Assembly: GCA_029250825.1 (NCBI GenBank)
Contig: JAQXEN010000050.1
Location: forward strand, 62,001 to 126,000
From: Porticoccaceae bacterium
GTDB taxonomy: Bacteria > Pseudomonadota > Gammaproteobacteria > Pseudomonadales > Porticoccaceae
Reading direction: 5' to 3'
Length of the DNA stretch: 64,000 nucleotides
Below the pieces are notes generated by a model, which was given only the letters and a program-made list of their open reading frames with translations, did no database searches and was not told where the DNA came from. How positions within the stretch are numbered: position 1 is the first letter of the stretch; every line of letters starts with the position of its first letter. This document shows positions 54,673 to 63,286 of the stretch, one piece after another. The translations under genes and the position numbers were made by a program.

Positions 54673-57165
54673 TTAACGCCACCAGCGCTGAGCTTGGCGG
54701 CGTGCAGCGGTGATTTCCAATTCTCCAGACAACAACCACTCAAAGGTTATAGCACCCTGCTCCGCAGTATTCCAAAGATCACTGCCAACTTCGCCATAGC
54801 GCTTCAATACAGAGGGGTGCGGATGGCCAAACTGATGCTGATACCCAGCTGAAAACACTACCTGTTTAGGCCGCAGTTGGTTAACAAATCGCGGGGTCGA
54901 AGAAGTCTTGCTGCCATGATGAGGAGCCACTAATAGATCAACTGGCGCACTATCAGATAACCTGCCTGAGTCGAGTAGTTGATACTCAGCGGTGCTTTCG
55001 ATATCCCCGGGCAACAACAGGGTAATATCCCGCCAGCGAATACGTAAAACGCAGGAACTATCGTTTCCGGTTAAATTGCTGTCGGTTAAACTGGCACTTT
55101 TGTCAGCACTTTTATTAGCACTTGTACTAGCACTCTGCCCCTGCGCCTCAACTGGGGCCAAAATCTCAAATAGCGCCCCATCCCAGCGCCACTGAGTCCC
55201 TCGGCGACAGATAACCGGAGTCGCACCATCGAGAATTGTCGCTGTATAGGCGACTCCTGGGCCAGTCATAATCTGGCGACTGGGCAAAACCTGCTGTAGC
55301 CCAGCAAAACCTCCGCTGTGGTCACGATCCTCATGGCTAATCAGCGTCATATCAATGGCGCTCCAGCCCCGCCGCCATAAATAAGGGGCAATAATGCCAC
55401 TGCCGGCGCTAAACGCCGGGCTGTACTGCAGGGCGCTATCGTAGACAAGGCTGTGACGCTGGGTTTCAACCACCACTGCCAAGCCCTGCCCCACATCCAA
55501 AATGGTTACCCGCAGACCAAACTTAGGCCGCTCTGCAAACACTAGCAATAACAGCATAGGCAGCAGCCCAAGCCATCGTTCACTGAGATTGGTGGGCAAC
55601 ATTAGGCAGATTCCTCCCAGCAAGGCAGCGGTTAAAACCAGGCTCGATGCCCCCACCGGCGAGACCAAAAAGCCCAGATCCCGTGGCAATAGGTCCAGCA
55701 ATTGCCAAAGCAATTCAATGGATCCATCCGCTAGCCGCCACACTGCCTCCGCGGCAGACTCTGAGACGATCAATAGCAGACAGCCCAGCAGTGCACTGGG
55801 CACAGTCACCAGAGAAACCCAGGGCACAGCCACTATATTGACTAGAGGAGCGAGCCACGACAGCCGCCCAATAAACAGTAATAGTGGCACTGACATAATT
55901 GCCAATAGGGCCAGCTGCGCGCTTAGCGTGCGCTTTTTGCGCCACCAGAGATCGGTGGAGCGCCAGGGTGAAAACCACAGAATTAAAGTAGCCACCGCGC
56001 TGAATGACAGCCAAAATCCAGCACTTAAAACAGCCAAAGGTTGCAATAGTGCAATCAGAGTGACCGCCCAGACTAAACAGACAAAGGGTTGAATGGGGCG
56101 CCAACAAAGTTTTGCCATCACCACCACTGCTACGCCAATCAACGCCCGCTGTGTGGGCAGGGAAAAGCCAGCCAGCAAACTGTAAGCGCCAGCGGCAAGC
56201 AGTCCCATCAGCGGGGGCAGCCAATGGAAACTGGGACCAACAGTGGGATCTAAATTGGGGCCTGCACCTAGGCCTTTAAGCGAGCCTTTACCGAAGCCGA
56301 AAGAGAAACCCAAGCGCCGCCAGCCGAAAAACCTAAAGCCGCTGTAATAGAGTGCAAATAAGGCGATCGATAAGCGTGTAAAACCTTTGCCAACCAACCC
56401 TCCCAACAGAGCCATAAGGCCAATATGCAACCCAGAGATCACCAGCAGGTGGACTATCCCCAGTCGCGCCAGATCTTGCCACCAACTGGCCAGTTGGCTT
56501 TTATCTCCAATACTCAGTGCCAACAGCACCGCCCGCCCCCGGGGTGAGAGATCCGCCTCCTGGAGATAGTTTCGAATCACTGAACGCAGGCGCAGAGGCT
56601 GCACCAAAAGCTGATCTATACCAAACTGCTCGGGTAACTGCTCGGCCAACTCTGGCGAGCGCACATAACCGCTGGCCATATAACCCTGTTGCAACAGCCA
56701 GCTCTGATAATCAAAGACCCCAGGATTGACAAATCCCCGGGGGCGCCGCAAGCGCACCACCAACTGCCAGCGCTGGCCTGCTTCGAGCTGCTGCCCGGCG
56801 TACCAACTCAGCAGCAGCTTGCCGCTGGCCAACTGTTGCTGGGGACTATCGAGGGTTTGAATAGTCTCACTGGCAAAGCTAAAACGACTGCGCACAGTAT
56901 TGCTATCCACTAGACTAACGATACGTCCCGAGACTAAAAACTCTTCGCCGCTCAGTGCTTCCGGCAGACTATTGTCGAGCAACTGATGGCCGGAAAAAAT
57001 GCCCCAAAACATTCCCGCAGCAAGAAACACTAAGATTCTAAGGCGAGCAACTGACAGCAGCGGTAGCAGAGCTATGACAATCGCAGCGCTAACCCCGAGA
57101 TCCGGAAGCTCAGGCCACCAGGCGACAGAGAATATACCGAGGGAAAGCATAAACAAATTGGCCAA
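54673..57165 (-). CDS. DNA internalization-related competence protein ComEC/Rec2
   Basis: Inner-membrane channel for single-stranded DNA uptake in transformation. An N-terminal soluble domain (EEFLVSGRIVSLVD, then RWQLVVRLRRPRGFVNPGVFDYQSWLLQQGYMASG, split) is followed by about 10 membrane helices with LLVISGLHIGLMALLGG and LPTQRALIGVAVV. The C-terminal metallo-beta-lactamase domain carries LISHEDRDHSGGF and LVAPHHGSKTSS. I choose a TTG at 57165 with GAAGGA six bases upstream (830 residues); an ATG 43 codons earlier encodes an unlikely extension. A 12-base in-frame repeat at 55094-55141 encodes SANK/SADK/SASL units. Confidence 0.9.
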   Translation of the reverse strand: MANLFMLSLGIFSVAWWPELPDLGVSAAIVIALLPLLSVARLRILVFLAAGMFWGIFSGHQLLDNSLPEALSGEEFLVSGRIVSLVDSNTVRSRFSFASETIQTLDSPQQQLASGKLLLSWYAGQQLEAGQRWQLVVRLRRPRGFVNPGVFDYQSWLLQQGYMASGYVRSPELAEQLPEQFGIDQLLVQPLRLRSVIRNYLQEADLSPRGRAVLLALSIGDKSQLASWWQDLARLGIVHLLVISGLHIGLMALLGGLVGKGFTRLSIALFALYYSGFRFFGWRRLGFSFGFGKGSLKGLGAGPNLDPTVGPSFHWLPPLMGLLAAGAYSLLAGFSLPTQRALIGVAVVVMAKLCWRPIQPFVCLVWAVTLIALLQPLAVLSAGFWLSFSAVATLILWFSPWRSTDLWWRKKRTLSAQLALLAIMSVPLLLFIGRLSWLAPLVNIVAVPWVSLVTVPSALLGCLLLIVSESAAEAVWRLADGSIELLWQLLDLLPRDLGFLVSPVGASSLVLTAALLGGICLMLPTNLSERWLGLLPMLLLLVFAERPKFGLRVTILDVGQGLAVVVETQRHSLVYDSALQYSPAFSAGSGIIAPYLWRRGWSAIDMTLISHEDRDHSGGFAGLQQVLPSRQIMTGPGVAYTATILDGATPVICRRGTQWRWDGALFEILAPVEAQGQSASTSANKSADKSASLTDSNLTGNDSSCVLRIRWRDITLLLPGDIESTAEYQLLDSGRLSDSAPVDLLVAPHHGSKTSSTPRFVNQLRPKQVVFSAGYQHQFGHPHPSVLKRYGEVGSDLWNTAEQGAITFEWLLSGELEITAARRQAQRWWR

Positions 57166-57319
57166 TATAAATCCTTCTATAGAGATATCCGTTACACTTA
57201 CAGCGCGCTCACAATCGGCTCCGAGCCGAGCACAGCCACCGCACAAAGTCACTGTAACCTTGGCTGACGCGAAAAAAACGTAACCCCGCCTCAATGCGGT
57301 CGAACAATGGCATTAATCG

Positions 57320-57778
57320 ATGAACAAACATCTGCTGATTATCTATCACACTCAGTCTGGCAATACCGGGCAGATGGCGGCCGCCGTGATGCGCGGCTGT
57401 GAGCAAGAAGCCACTGTAGATATTCGACTGCTAAGTGCTTTTGATGCCGGTCTAGAGGATTTGCGCTGGGCCGATGGTCTGCTGTTTGGCACTCCGGAAA
57501 ACTTTGGCACGATGAGCGGCGCCCTAAAAGACTTCTTTGATCGCACCTATTACCCAGCGGAACCCTATGCGCTGAATTTACCCTATGCTCTATTTATCAG
57601 TGCCGGCAATGACGGCAGCGGCGCGGTACGCGAGATTGATCGCATCGCCAAGGGCTATCCTCTGCGCCTGATCAGCGAACCACTGATTGCCAAGGGGGAG
57701 ATCACCCCAGAACATCTCGAAGACTGCCAAGCGCTCGGTCAAGCAATGGCCGCCGGTCTATCACTAGGAATTTTTTAA
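57320..57778 (+). CDS. Flavodoxin-like / NADPH-dependent FMN reductase-type protein
   Basis: A 152-residue flavodoxin fold. The phosphate-binding loop YHTQSGNTGQMA is at residues about 9-20, and the flavin loop region is DGLLFGTPENFGTMSGALKDFFDRTYY (split) near 52-78. It resembles single-domain NAD(P)H oxidoreductases of the WrbA-like group, but substrate is unknown. It ends two bases before the patatin gene, so they share a transcript. Divergent from comEC. Confidence 0.87.
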   Translation: MNKHLLIIYHTQSGNTGQMAAAVMRGCEQEATVDIRLLSAFDAGLEDLRWADGLLFGTPENFGTMSGALKDFFDRTYYPAEPYALNLPYALFISAGNDGSGAVREIDRIAKGYPLRLISEPLIAKGEITPEHLEDCQALGQAMAAGLSLGIF

Positions 57779-57780
57779 CC

Positions 57781-58914
57781 ATGAGTAAAGGCTTAGTATT
57801 AACCGGTGGCGGCGCCAGAGCCGCCTATCAGGTGGGCGTTTTAAAAGGTATTGCCGGCATATTACCAAGGTCCGTGTACAACCCCTTTCCAATTATTTGT
57901 GGCACCTCTGCCGGGGCGATTAACGCCCTTTCGATTGCCGGCCGCGCCGGGCCTTTCCGGCTGCGCACCAGCAAACTGGAACGCATTTGGACCGAACTGA
58001 CACCAGCAGATGTCTATCGTACCGATGCCATCGGCGTGTTAAAGAATACCTTCCATATCATGGCGTCATTTGTCCATAGTGGCTACGGCATCGGCAAACC
58101 CATATCCCTGCTCGACAACAGCCCATTGCGCAAGATGATGGAGAGCTATGTAAAATTTGATTATCTGGATACAGCGATCAGCAATGGGGAACTAGAGGCT
58201 ATAGCGATAACCGCTATGAGCTACGCCAGCGGTAAGTCAGTGACCTTTTATCAGGGGCAGAAAACACTGGAATCATGGAACCGATCCCGACGCCGCGGCG
58301 AGAATATACCCCTGACTATCGACCATCTGATGGCCTCAACCGCCATTCCCGGATTATTCCCGGCGGTGAAGATAGGCCGCGACTATTTTGGTGATGGTGC
58401 GGTGCGCCAACTAAAACCCATCAGTCCGGCGCTGCATATGGGTGCCACCAAACTTTTAATTGTCGGTGTCAGCGACAACGCAACCCGCAGCAAGCTACCC
58501 GCTGAACTGGAGCACTCTCCTTCCACGGCGCAGATTGTCGGACATATGTTTAACAGTGCCTTTATCGATGCGGTGGAAAGTGATCTTGAGACCCTCAGCA
58601 ATATCAATCGTCTTGCTGGGGCGCTGCCCCAATCTCTGCGCGAGAAAAATAATATTACCGATCTCAATCCAGTTGAGGTCCTGTCAATTTCCCCCAGCGA
58701 ATCCATCGACAGTATCGCCGAGGAGCATTTACACCAGCTACCCAAGTCGCTGCGGGTATTTTTAAGCCTTACCGGCGCAAACGCTCAGGGGGGAGGATCC
58801 AGTGCGGCAAGTTATCTGCTGTTTGAACCGGGATTTTGCCGCAAACTTATCGATTTGGGCATACGGGATGCTCAGGCCAAAGAGGATCAGATAAAGCAGT
58901 TTTTTGATCTCTAG
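57781..58914 (+). CDS. Patatin-like phospholipase
   Basis: Ser-Asp dyad lipid hydrolase of the patatin/RssA type. The oxyanion glycine motif GGGARAAYQVGVL begins at residue 9, the nucleophile is S43 in GTSAG, and the catalytic aspartate is D205 in FGDGA. ASTAIPGLFPAV precedes it, as in the family. 377 residues, with no signal peptide, so intracellular or peripheral. The DUF3336-like C-terminal part is unremarkable. Cotranscribed with the flavodoxin gene. Confidence 0.9.
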   Translation: MSKGLVLTGGGARAAYQVGVLKGIAGILPRSVYNPFPIICGTSAGAINALSIAGRAGPFRLRTSKLERIWTELTPADVYRTDAIGVLKNTFHIMASFVHSGYGIGKPISLLDNSPLRKMMESYVKFDYLDTAISNGELEAIAITAMSYASGKSVTFYQGQKTLESWNRSRRRGENIPLTIDHLMASTAIPGLFPAVKIGRDYFGDGAVRQLKPISPALHMGATKLLIVGVSDNATRSKLPAELEHSPSTAQIVGHMFNSAFIDAVESDLETLSNINRLAGALPQSLREKNNITDLNPVEVLSISPSESIDSIAEEHLHQLPKSLRVFLSLTGANAQGGGSSAASYLLFEPGFCRKLIDLGIRDAQAKEDQIKQFFDL

Positions 58915-59014
58915 AAACTGTTCTAGAAGGTTACTTTTGAATCGAAGCCAAGGCTCCTTGAGATAGTCTGCAGCTTATATTGCAGGGGATCGCTGCCAAG
59001 GCTAAATCCGAGGC

Positions 59015-59046
59015 AAAAAAAAACGCAAAACCGAAGCTTTGCGTTT
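59015..59046 (-). terminator. Terminator of the tRNA-Glu/tRNA-Gly transcript
   Basis: On the minus strand AAACGCAAA, a GCTTCGG loop and TTTTGCGTTT form a hairpin followed by a run of Ts. It starts six bases after the tRNA-Gly CCA end. Confidence 0.85.
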
Positions 59047-59052
59047 TAAATT

Positions 59053-59127
59053 TGGAGCGGGAAACGAGGTTCGAACTCGCGACCCCAACCTTGGCAAGGT
59101 TGTGCTCTACCACTGAGCTATTCCCGC
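59053..59127 (-). tRNA. tRNA-Gly (anticodon GCC)
   Basis: 75 bases. Acceptor GCGGGAA pairs with TTCCCGC; CCA is encoded. The D arm is AGCTCAGTGGTAGAGC, the anticodon arm is CAACCTTGCCAAGGTTG with GCC complementary to 59093-59095, and the T loop is GTTCGAAC. Second gene of the unit starting with tRNA-Glu. Confidence 0.97.
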
Positions 59128-59157
59128 AAACACTTATCCGTAAGTGCCGTATAAAAT

Positions 59158-59233
59158 TGGCGTCCCGTAGGGGAGTCGAACCCCTGTTACCGCCGTGAAA
59201 GGGCGGTGTCCTAGGCCTCTAGACGAACGGGAC
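59158..59233 (-). tRNA. tRNA-Glu (anticodon TTC)
   Basis: 76 bases. Acceptor GTCCCGT pairs with ACGGGAC; CCA is encoded. The anticodon arm CCGCCCTTTCACGGCGG carries TTC (complement of 59197-59199), and the T arm is CAGGGGTTCGACTCCCCTA. It lies 30 bases upstream of tRNA-Gly. Confidence 0.97.
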
Positions 59234-59357
59234 TAAGGTTTTCTTCAAGTTTGGCGGGCTTCCGAAGGTTAGGTTTCACTAACCTTTTTCCCGTGATGCT
59301 CAGATATTCCATTTCTAACCAAATCTTCTCACTGTCTTTCACTTCAGCAAGGCGGGC

Positions 59358-59385
59358 ATTATACCCAGAGAACTTCAGTTCTCAA
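59358..59385 (-). promoter_or_regulatory. Promoter of the tRNA-Glu/tRNA-Gly unit
   Basis: On the minus strand TTGAGA, 16-base spacer, perfect TATAAT, then GCCCGCC. It is about 125 bases upstream of tRNA-Glu, so the transcript has a leader of some 115 bases that includes a short hairpin (AGGTTAG/CTAACCT). Confidence 0.75.
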
Positions 59386-59460
59386 GCCCTTTCGAGAAAA
59401 TAAATAAAAAGATAATAAAAAGCCGTAATTAAGTGGCTTTAGAGGCTTCGGTGTATCCTC

Positions 59461-59730
59461 TTAGCTTGTCACACCAACTTGAGTCCGAACAGCCTTGAAA
59501 GCTTTCTGAAGTGCGATAGTGCCATCCTTACAATACTGACGCATCAACCCCTGAAGCGCTCTAATCGAAGCTTCAAAGTCCTTCAGAATCTTCTTTTTTC
59601 TTAGAGTATGAATGCCTAATTTTGTCTCAATAAGTTTCAGTATCTCGCCCGAATCTATGGCGGCATAGTCTTGCCCCAAGAAGATTGAATATAGGGTTTG
59701 TTTGCTAACTTCAGACTGAGAATGCTTCAA
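59461..59730 (-). CDS. Small hypothetical protein, possibly real
   Basis: 89 residues, basic and helical, with no membrane segment. I do not recognise it. The sequence has a protein-like pattern (LYSIFLGQDYAAIDSGEILKLIETKLG, in parts, then KKKILKDFEASIRALQGLMRQYCKDG). The start would be TTG with GGA close by, which is weak. It stands alone between the tRNA promoter and the DUF1499 gene, in AT-rich DNA. The flanking 59.74-59.99 kb holds no gene that I can support. Confidence 0.4.
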   Translation of the reverse strand: MKHSQSEVSKQTLYSIFLGQDYAAIDSGEILKLIETKLGIHTLRKKKILKDFEASIRALQGLMRQYCKDGTIALQKAFKAVRTQVGVTS

Positions 59731-59990
59731 AGTCCTATCTATCCTGCAGCTCTTCTTTCACTTAACCGGGACCGGCGTTATGCCGCGTGGATTTCAGTTC
59801 TCACCTCTTTTCAGAGTTTAATTTTTTAATCACCTTAAAAAGGCTCTAGCCCACTCAATTTATAACTTAGAGCGAATCGCCATGAGTTCTTACCGGCAAA
59901 TTAGCCTCTGCCATAAGACTAAAACTAATTGCTGCTATTTGAGGTAATTATCTGTACTGGAAAATCTGGTCCTATTATAAATAGGGATTT

Positions 59991-60740
59991 TTACCCTGCG
60001 TTAGAATCGATTAACTCTTCCTCTAATCTATTGAAAAAGAGTCGTATGCGTTTCGCATTAAAACCGATATCAGAGGTCCCCTCTCTTGATGCGGAACGAA
60101 TATCAATGGCACTCGACTGACTGTCTAGGGGCGTAATCCGCACCACAATATCGTCAACAAAACCAAATAGGGCTGTGGTTGCATAAGCCTCAAAATGCAG
60201 CATAACCACATCGTGAGCGGAGATATTCCAACCCAGCACTTCACCCACAAACAATGCCTTTTGATAAACTCTGCGCGCGGCTATTGGCACAATCATGGTT
60301 TGGATATCGGGATAGGCCTCCAGCTGAATAGCCCCCAACTGTTCTGCACTTATCCCGTCGGCGCCATAGATCAGAGAGTTCTCACGCAACAGTTCATCTT
60401 GCTGGGTAAATAGGAATTCCGGCGGATTCAATCGATCACTGGTTATGTCGTGAATCCTCGGCGCTCTGAAACCCTCTAAACCAATCGCATAGAGAGCCAG
60501 GCAAGGACCCAAAGAACAGGCCACCGCTAGCAACAGATAATCTAAGCGCAGAGTTTTTTTCTTGACTGCGACTACACTTAATAGAAACAACTCGACCACT
60601 GCTACCACTGTGCAGACTAGGAGCCCAATAACTAACAGCGTGACAGCGACCTTAAACGGTAACAGGCCACCACGGTGTCCCAGAGTACTGATTATCAGCA
60701 TGAGCAAAGCACCCTGCCCCGACCAGCTTATTATTTTCAC
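59991..60740 (-). CDS. DUF1499 domain-containing membrane protein
   Basis: About 249 residues. Three N-terminal hydrophobic segments (GALLMLIISTLG, FKVAVTLLVIGLLVCTVVAVVELFLL in parts, YLLLAVACSLGPCLALYAIG) precede a DUF1499 domain with RIHDITSDRLNPPEF, AYPDIQTMIVP, HFEAYATTALFGFVDDIVVRI (split) and DIRSASREGTSDIGFNAKRIRLFF (split). Function unknown. The GTG at 60740 has GGGAGG five to six bases upstream and is preferred to a GTG five codons earlier. It is divergent from alaA. Confidence 0.85.
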   Translation of the reverse strand: MKIISWSGQGALLMLIISTLGHRGGLLPFKVAVTLLVIGLLVCTVVAVVELFLLSVVAVKKKTLRLDYLLLAVACSLGPCLALYAIGLEGFRAPRIHDITSDRLNPPEFLFTQQDELLRENSLIYGADGISAEQLGAIQLEAYPDIQTMIVPIAARRVYQKALFVGEVLGWNISAHDVVMLHFEAYATTALFGFVDDIVVRITPLDSQSSAIDIRSASREGTSDIGFNAKRIRLFFNRLEEELIDSNAG

Positions 60741-60845
60741 TAAACCCTCCCCCACAAAGATATTATTTAGCTACAATGAGACTCATAGCCGCGCGATCTA
60801 TGTGTCGCGCTTTATCTCTACACAACTTGTTCACTGAAGCGTTCC

Positions 60846-62063
60846 ATGCCTGAATTAAAAAAATCGCTTAAACTCGCCAATGTCTGTTACGACATCCGCG
60901 GCCCAGTCCTCGATCATGCTAACCTGCTTGAAGAGGAAGGCCAACGGATTATTAAGTTAAATATTGGCAACCCCGGCGCCTTTGGCTTTGATGCCCCAGA
61001 CGAAATCATGCATGACGTGATTCACAATCTTCGCGAAGCGCAGGGTTACTGCCACTCAAAAGGCCTTTTCTCGGCGCGCAAAGCAGTGATGCAGCGAGCA
61101 CAGACTCAGGGTATTGATAACGTGGTTGTCGATGATGTGATTATGGGCAATGGCGTCAGCGAATTAATTGTGATGGCGATGCAGGCACTGCTGAACAACG
61201 GTGATGAGGTATTGATACCCTCTCCCGACTACCCCCTGTGGACTGCTGCGGTCTCTATGGCCGGTGGCACACCGCAGCACTATCAGTGTAATGAGCTCGA
61301 TGACTGGCAACCAGACGTTGCCGATATTGAGAGCAAAATAACCGCCAATACCCGCGGTATCGTGGTGATAAACCCAAACAATCCCACCGGTGCGGTGTAC
61401 AACGAAGACAACCTCAAACAGATCGTTGCTCTGGCGGAGAAATACAACTTAGTGGTGTTTGCCGATGAAATTTACGACCGCATCCTCTATGACGATGCGG
61501 TGCATATTCCCTTAGCAACCCTGGTTAAAAAAGTTCTCTGCTTAACCTTTAATGGTTTATCCAAGACCTACCGCCTAGCGGGATTCCGCTCTGGCTGGGT
61601 GGTAACCTCTGGGGCCAAGGACAATGCACGCAGCTATATAGAGGGGCTTGAAATGCTCGCCTCAATGCGTCTCTGTGCCAATGTTCCGGCAATGCTCGCG
61701 GTGCAGACCGCCCTCGGTGGCTATCAAAGTATTAATGATCTAATACTGCCCAACGGGCGACTGCTGGCACAGCGTGACTTGGCCTATAATCTGATCACAG
61801 AGATTCCCGGGGTTAGCTGTGTTAAGCCGAAATCTGCAATGTATCTGTTTCCCAAGTTAGATCCGCTGATGTATCCCATCGCTGACGATGAAAATATGGT
61901 GCTTGAGCTGCTAAAGCAGGAGCGCGTGTTACTGGTTCAGGGCAGCGCCTTTAATATGTTTGGCACTCAGCATTTTCGCATTGTCTTCTTGCCAGACAAA
62001 GATCAGCTGATTGAAGCGGTTGGCCGTCTGGCGAAATTTCTTGAGCGGCTCCGAGCTGCTTAA
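60846..62063 (+). CDS. alaA: Alanine aminotransferase AlaA
   Basis: PLP-dependent transaminase making alanine from pyruvate and glutamate. It matches the E. coli AlaA (YfbQ) pattern: YDIRGPVLDHANLLEEEG near residue 15, KLNIGNPGAFGFDAPDEI, GNGVSELIVMAMQALL, VINPNNPTGAVY, FADEIYDRILYD, and the PLP lysine in GLSKTYRLAGFRSGW. 405 residues, the same length as the E. coli protein. It ends nine bases before the convergent pdxB stop, with no terminator visible. Confidence 0.95.
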   Translation: MPELKKSLKLANVCYDIRGPVLDHANLLEEEGQRIIKLNIGNPGAFGFDAPDEIMHDVIHNLREAQGYCHSKGLFSARKAVMQRAQTQGIDNVVVDDVIMGNGVSELIVMAMQALLNNGDEVLIPSPDYPLWTAAVSMAGGTPQHYQCNELDDWQPDVADIESKITANTRGIVVINPNNPTGAVYNEDNLKQIVALAEKYNLVVFADEIYDRILYDDAVHIPLATLVKKVLCLTFNGLSKTYRLAGFRSGWVVTSGAKDNARSYIEGLEMLASMRLCANVPAMLAVQTALGGYQSINDLILPNGRLLAQRDLAYNLITEIPGVSCVKPKSAMYLFPKLDPLMYPIADDENMVLELLKQERVLLVQGSAFNMFGTQHFRIVFLPDKDQLIEAVGRLAKFLERLRAA

Positions 62064-62072
62064 GCAGAGAAC

Positions 62073-63236
62073 TTAAGCAAAGTAGATAAAACCCAGCTTT
62101 AGTGCCTGCTCTTTCAGCTCAGCCCGCGCTGCGGCTGTGCCGCCAGTAAGTCCACTGTCACTGAGTTGGTAACATCCGAATTCATGGCGCTCTGGATACT
62201 GCTTGCGCAGTCGATCAAAGATCTGGCCAATATCGGAACTGTTGGCCAGAGCATTGCGCATCCTCTGATCATCCTCTGCCACATCATAGCTGGCCAATAT
62301 TAATTCACTGATTGTCTCTGCAGTTACAGGAGTCAGTGCCGAGGCGCTTTTAGACTTCCCTGCAAGGCTATCTATATCCTTTTCTACATCCTTCTCTGTA
62401 TCTGTACTTGCTTGCTTCGAGCTTAGAGCCTTAAACGCCTCAGCGAGCATCTCAGTGCCTCTGACCTTACCCTCAACGCTGTAACCGGCGATATGCGGTG
62501 TTGCCATTGCCACCCTGTCCATTAACGGCACACTGACACAGGGCTCATCTTCCCAGACATCCAGCGCCACTCTTAACCCCGAGCCACTCTCGAGCAGCTC
62601 CAAGAGCGCGGCATTGTCGATCACAGCACCTCGACCGGCGTTGAGCAATAGGCTTGCCGGGTCGATCTGCGCCAACACCTGCCGGTTAAACAGATGTTCT
62701 GTTGGATAGGGTCCCGACTGGGTCAATGGCGTGTGCACACAAATAATATCGCTATTCAGCAGGCTGTCAAAATCCACCAGATTAAAACCTGAGTCTGGAC
62801 CCAAGAAAGGATCATAGGCACTGCAGCTGACACCAAGCTTAGTCAGCGCGCGATAGAGACGACCGCCAACATTACCGCAGCCCACTATACCCACTGTACT
62901 GTGCAGCCAATTGGCCTGTAGCCGGCTGATTACAGACAGATCATACTGCACCACCGCATCGGCGTTGCAGCCCGGGGCATAGGCGAAAGCAATACCACGC
63001 TGAGCCAAATAGTCCCGGTCTATATGGTCAGTGCCGATAGTCGCGGAGCCGACAAAGGACACCGAAGAGTTTTCTAGCAGCGCCTGGTTAACCTGGGTGA
63101 CAGAGCGCACTAGCAGAATATCCGCATCGACAATATCCGCCGGGCAGAGGTCGCGCCCCGGAACATAGCTGATGCTGCCAAATTCTCCAAAGAAATGGTC
63201 CACCATAAGCATGTTTTGATCCGCTACTATTTTCAA
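62073..63236 (-). CDS. pdxB: Erythronate-4-phosphate dehydrogenase
   Basis: Second step of the DXP-dependent pyridoxal phosphate pathway. The N-terminal segment KIVADQNMLMVDHFFGEFG is typical. The NAD motif is VGIVGCGNVGGRL, and the catalytic Arg-Glu-His set is in LLNAGRGAVID, DVWEDEP and TPHIAGYS. A low-complexity acidic insert (TEKDVEKDIDS, near 275-290) precedes the C-terminal dimerisation domain, which is preserved. 387 residues. Its product serves the many PLP enzymes around it. Confidence 0.95.
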   Translation of the reverse strand: MKIVADQNMLMVDHFFGEFGSISYVPGRDLCPADIVDADILLVRSVTQVNQALLENSSVSFVGSATIGTDHIDRDYLAQRGIAFAYAPGCNADAVVQYDLSVISRLQANWLHSTVGIVGCGNVGGRLYRALTKLGVSCSAYDPFLGPDSGFNLVDFDSLLNSDIICVHTPLTQSGPYPTEHLFNRQVLAQIDPASLLLNAGRGAVIDNAALLELLESGSGLRVALDVWEDEPCVSVPLMDRVAMATPHIAGYSVEGKVRGTEMLAEAFKALSSKQASTDTEKDVEKDIDSLAGKSKSASALTPVTAETISELILASYDVAEDDQRMRNALANSSDIGQIFDRLRKQYPERHEFGCYQLSDSGLTGGTAAARAELKEQALKLGFIYFA

Positions 63237-63286
63237 ACGCCTGTTCCTCTAGATTATTTGCAACGTTGCTACCAACATTGCCCCCT

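Noticed and set aside
55502-56092. 196-codon open frame antisense to comEC
   Set aside because: Lies wholly within conserved comEC membrane-domain sequence; composition is an Arg/Ser/Asn mix typical of antisense frames.
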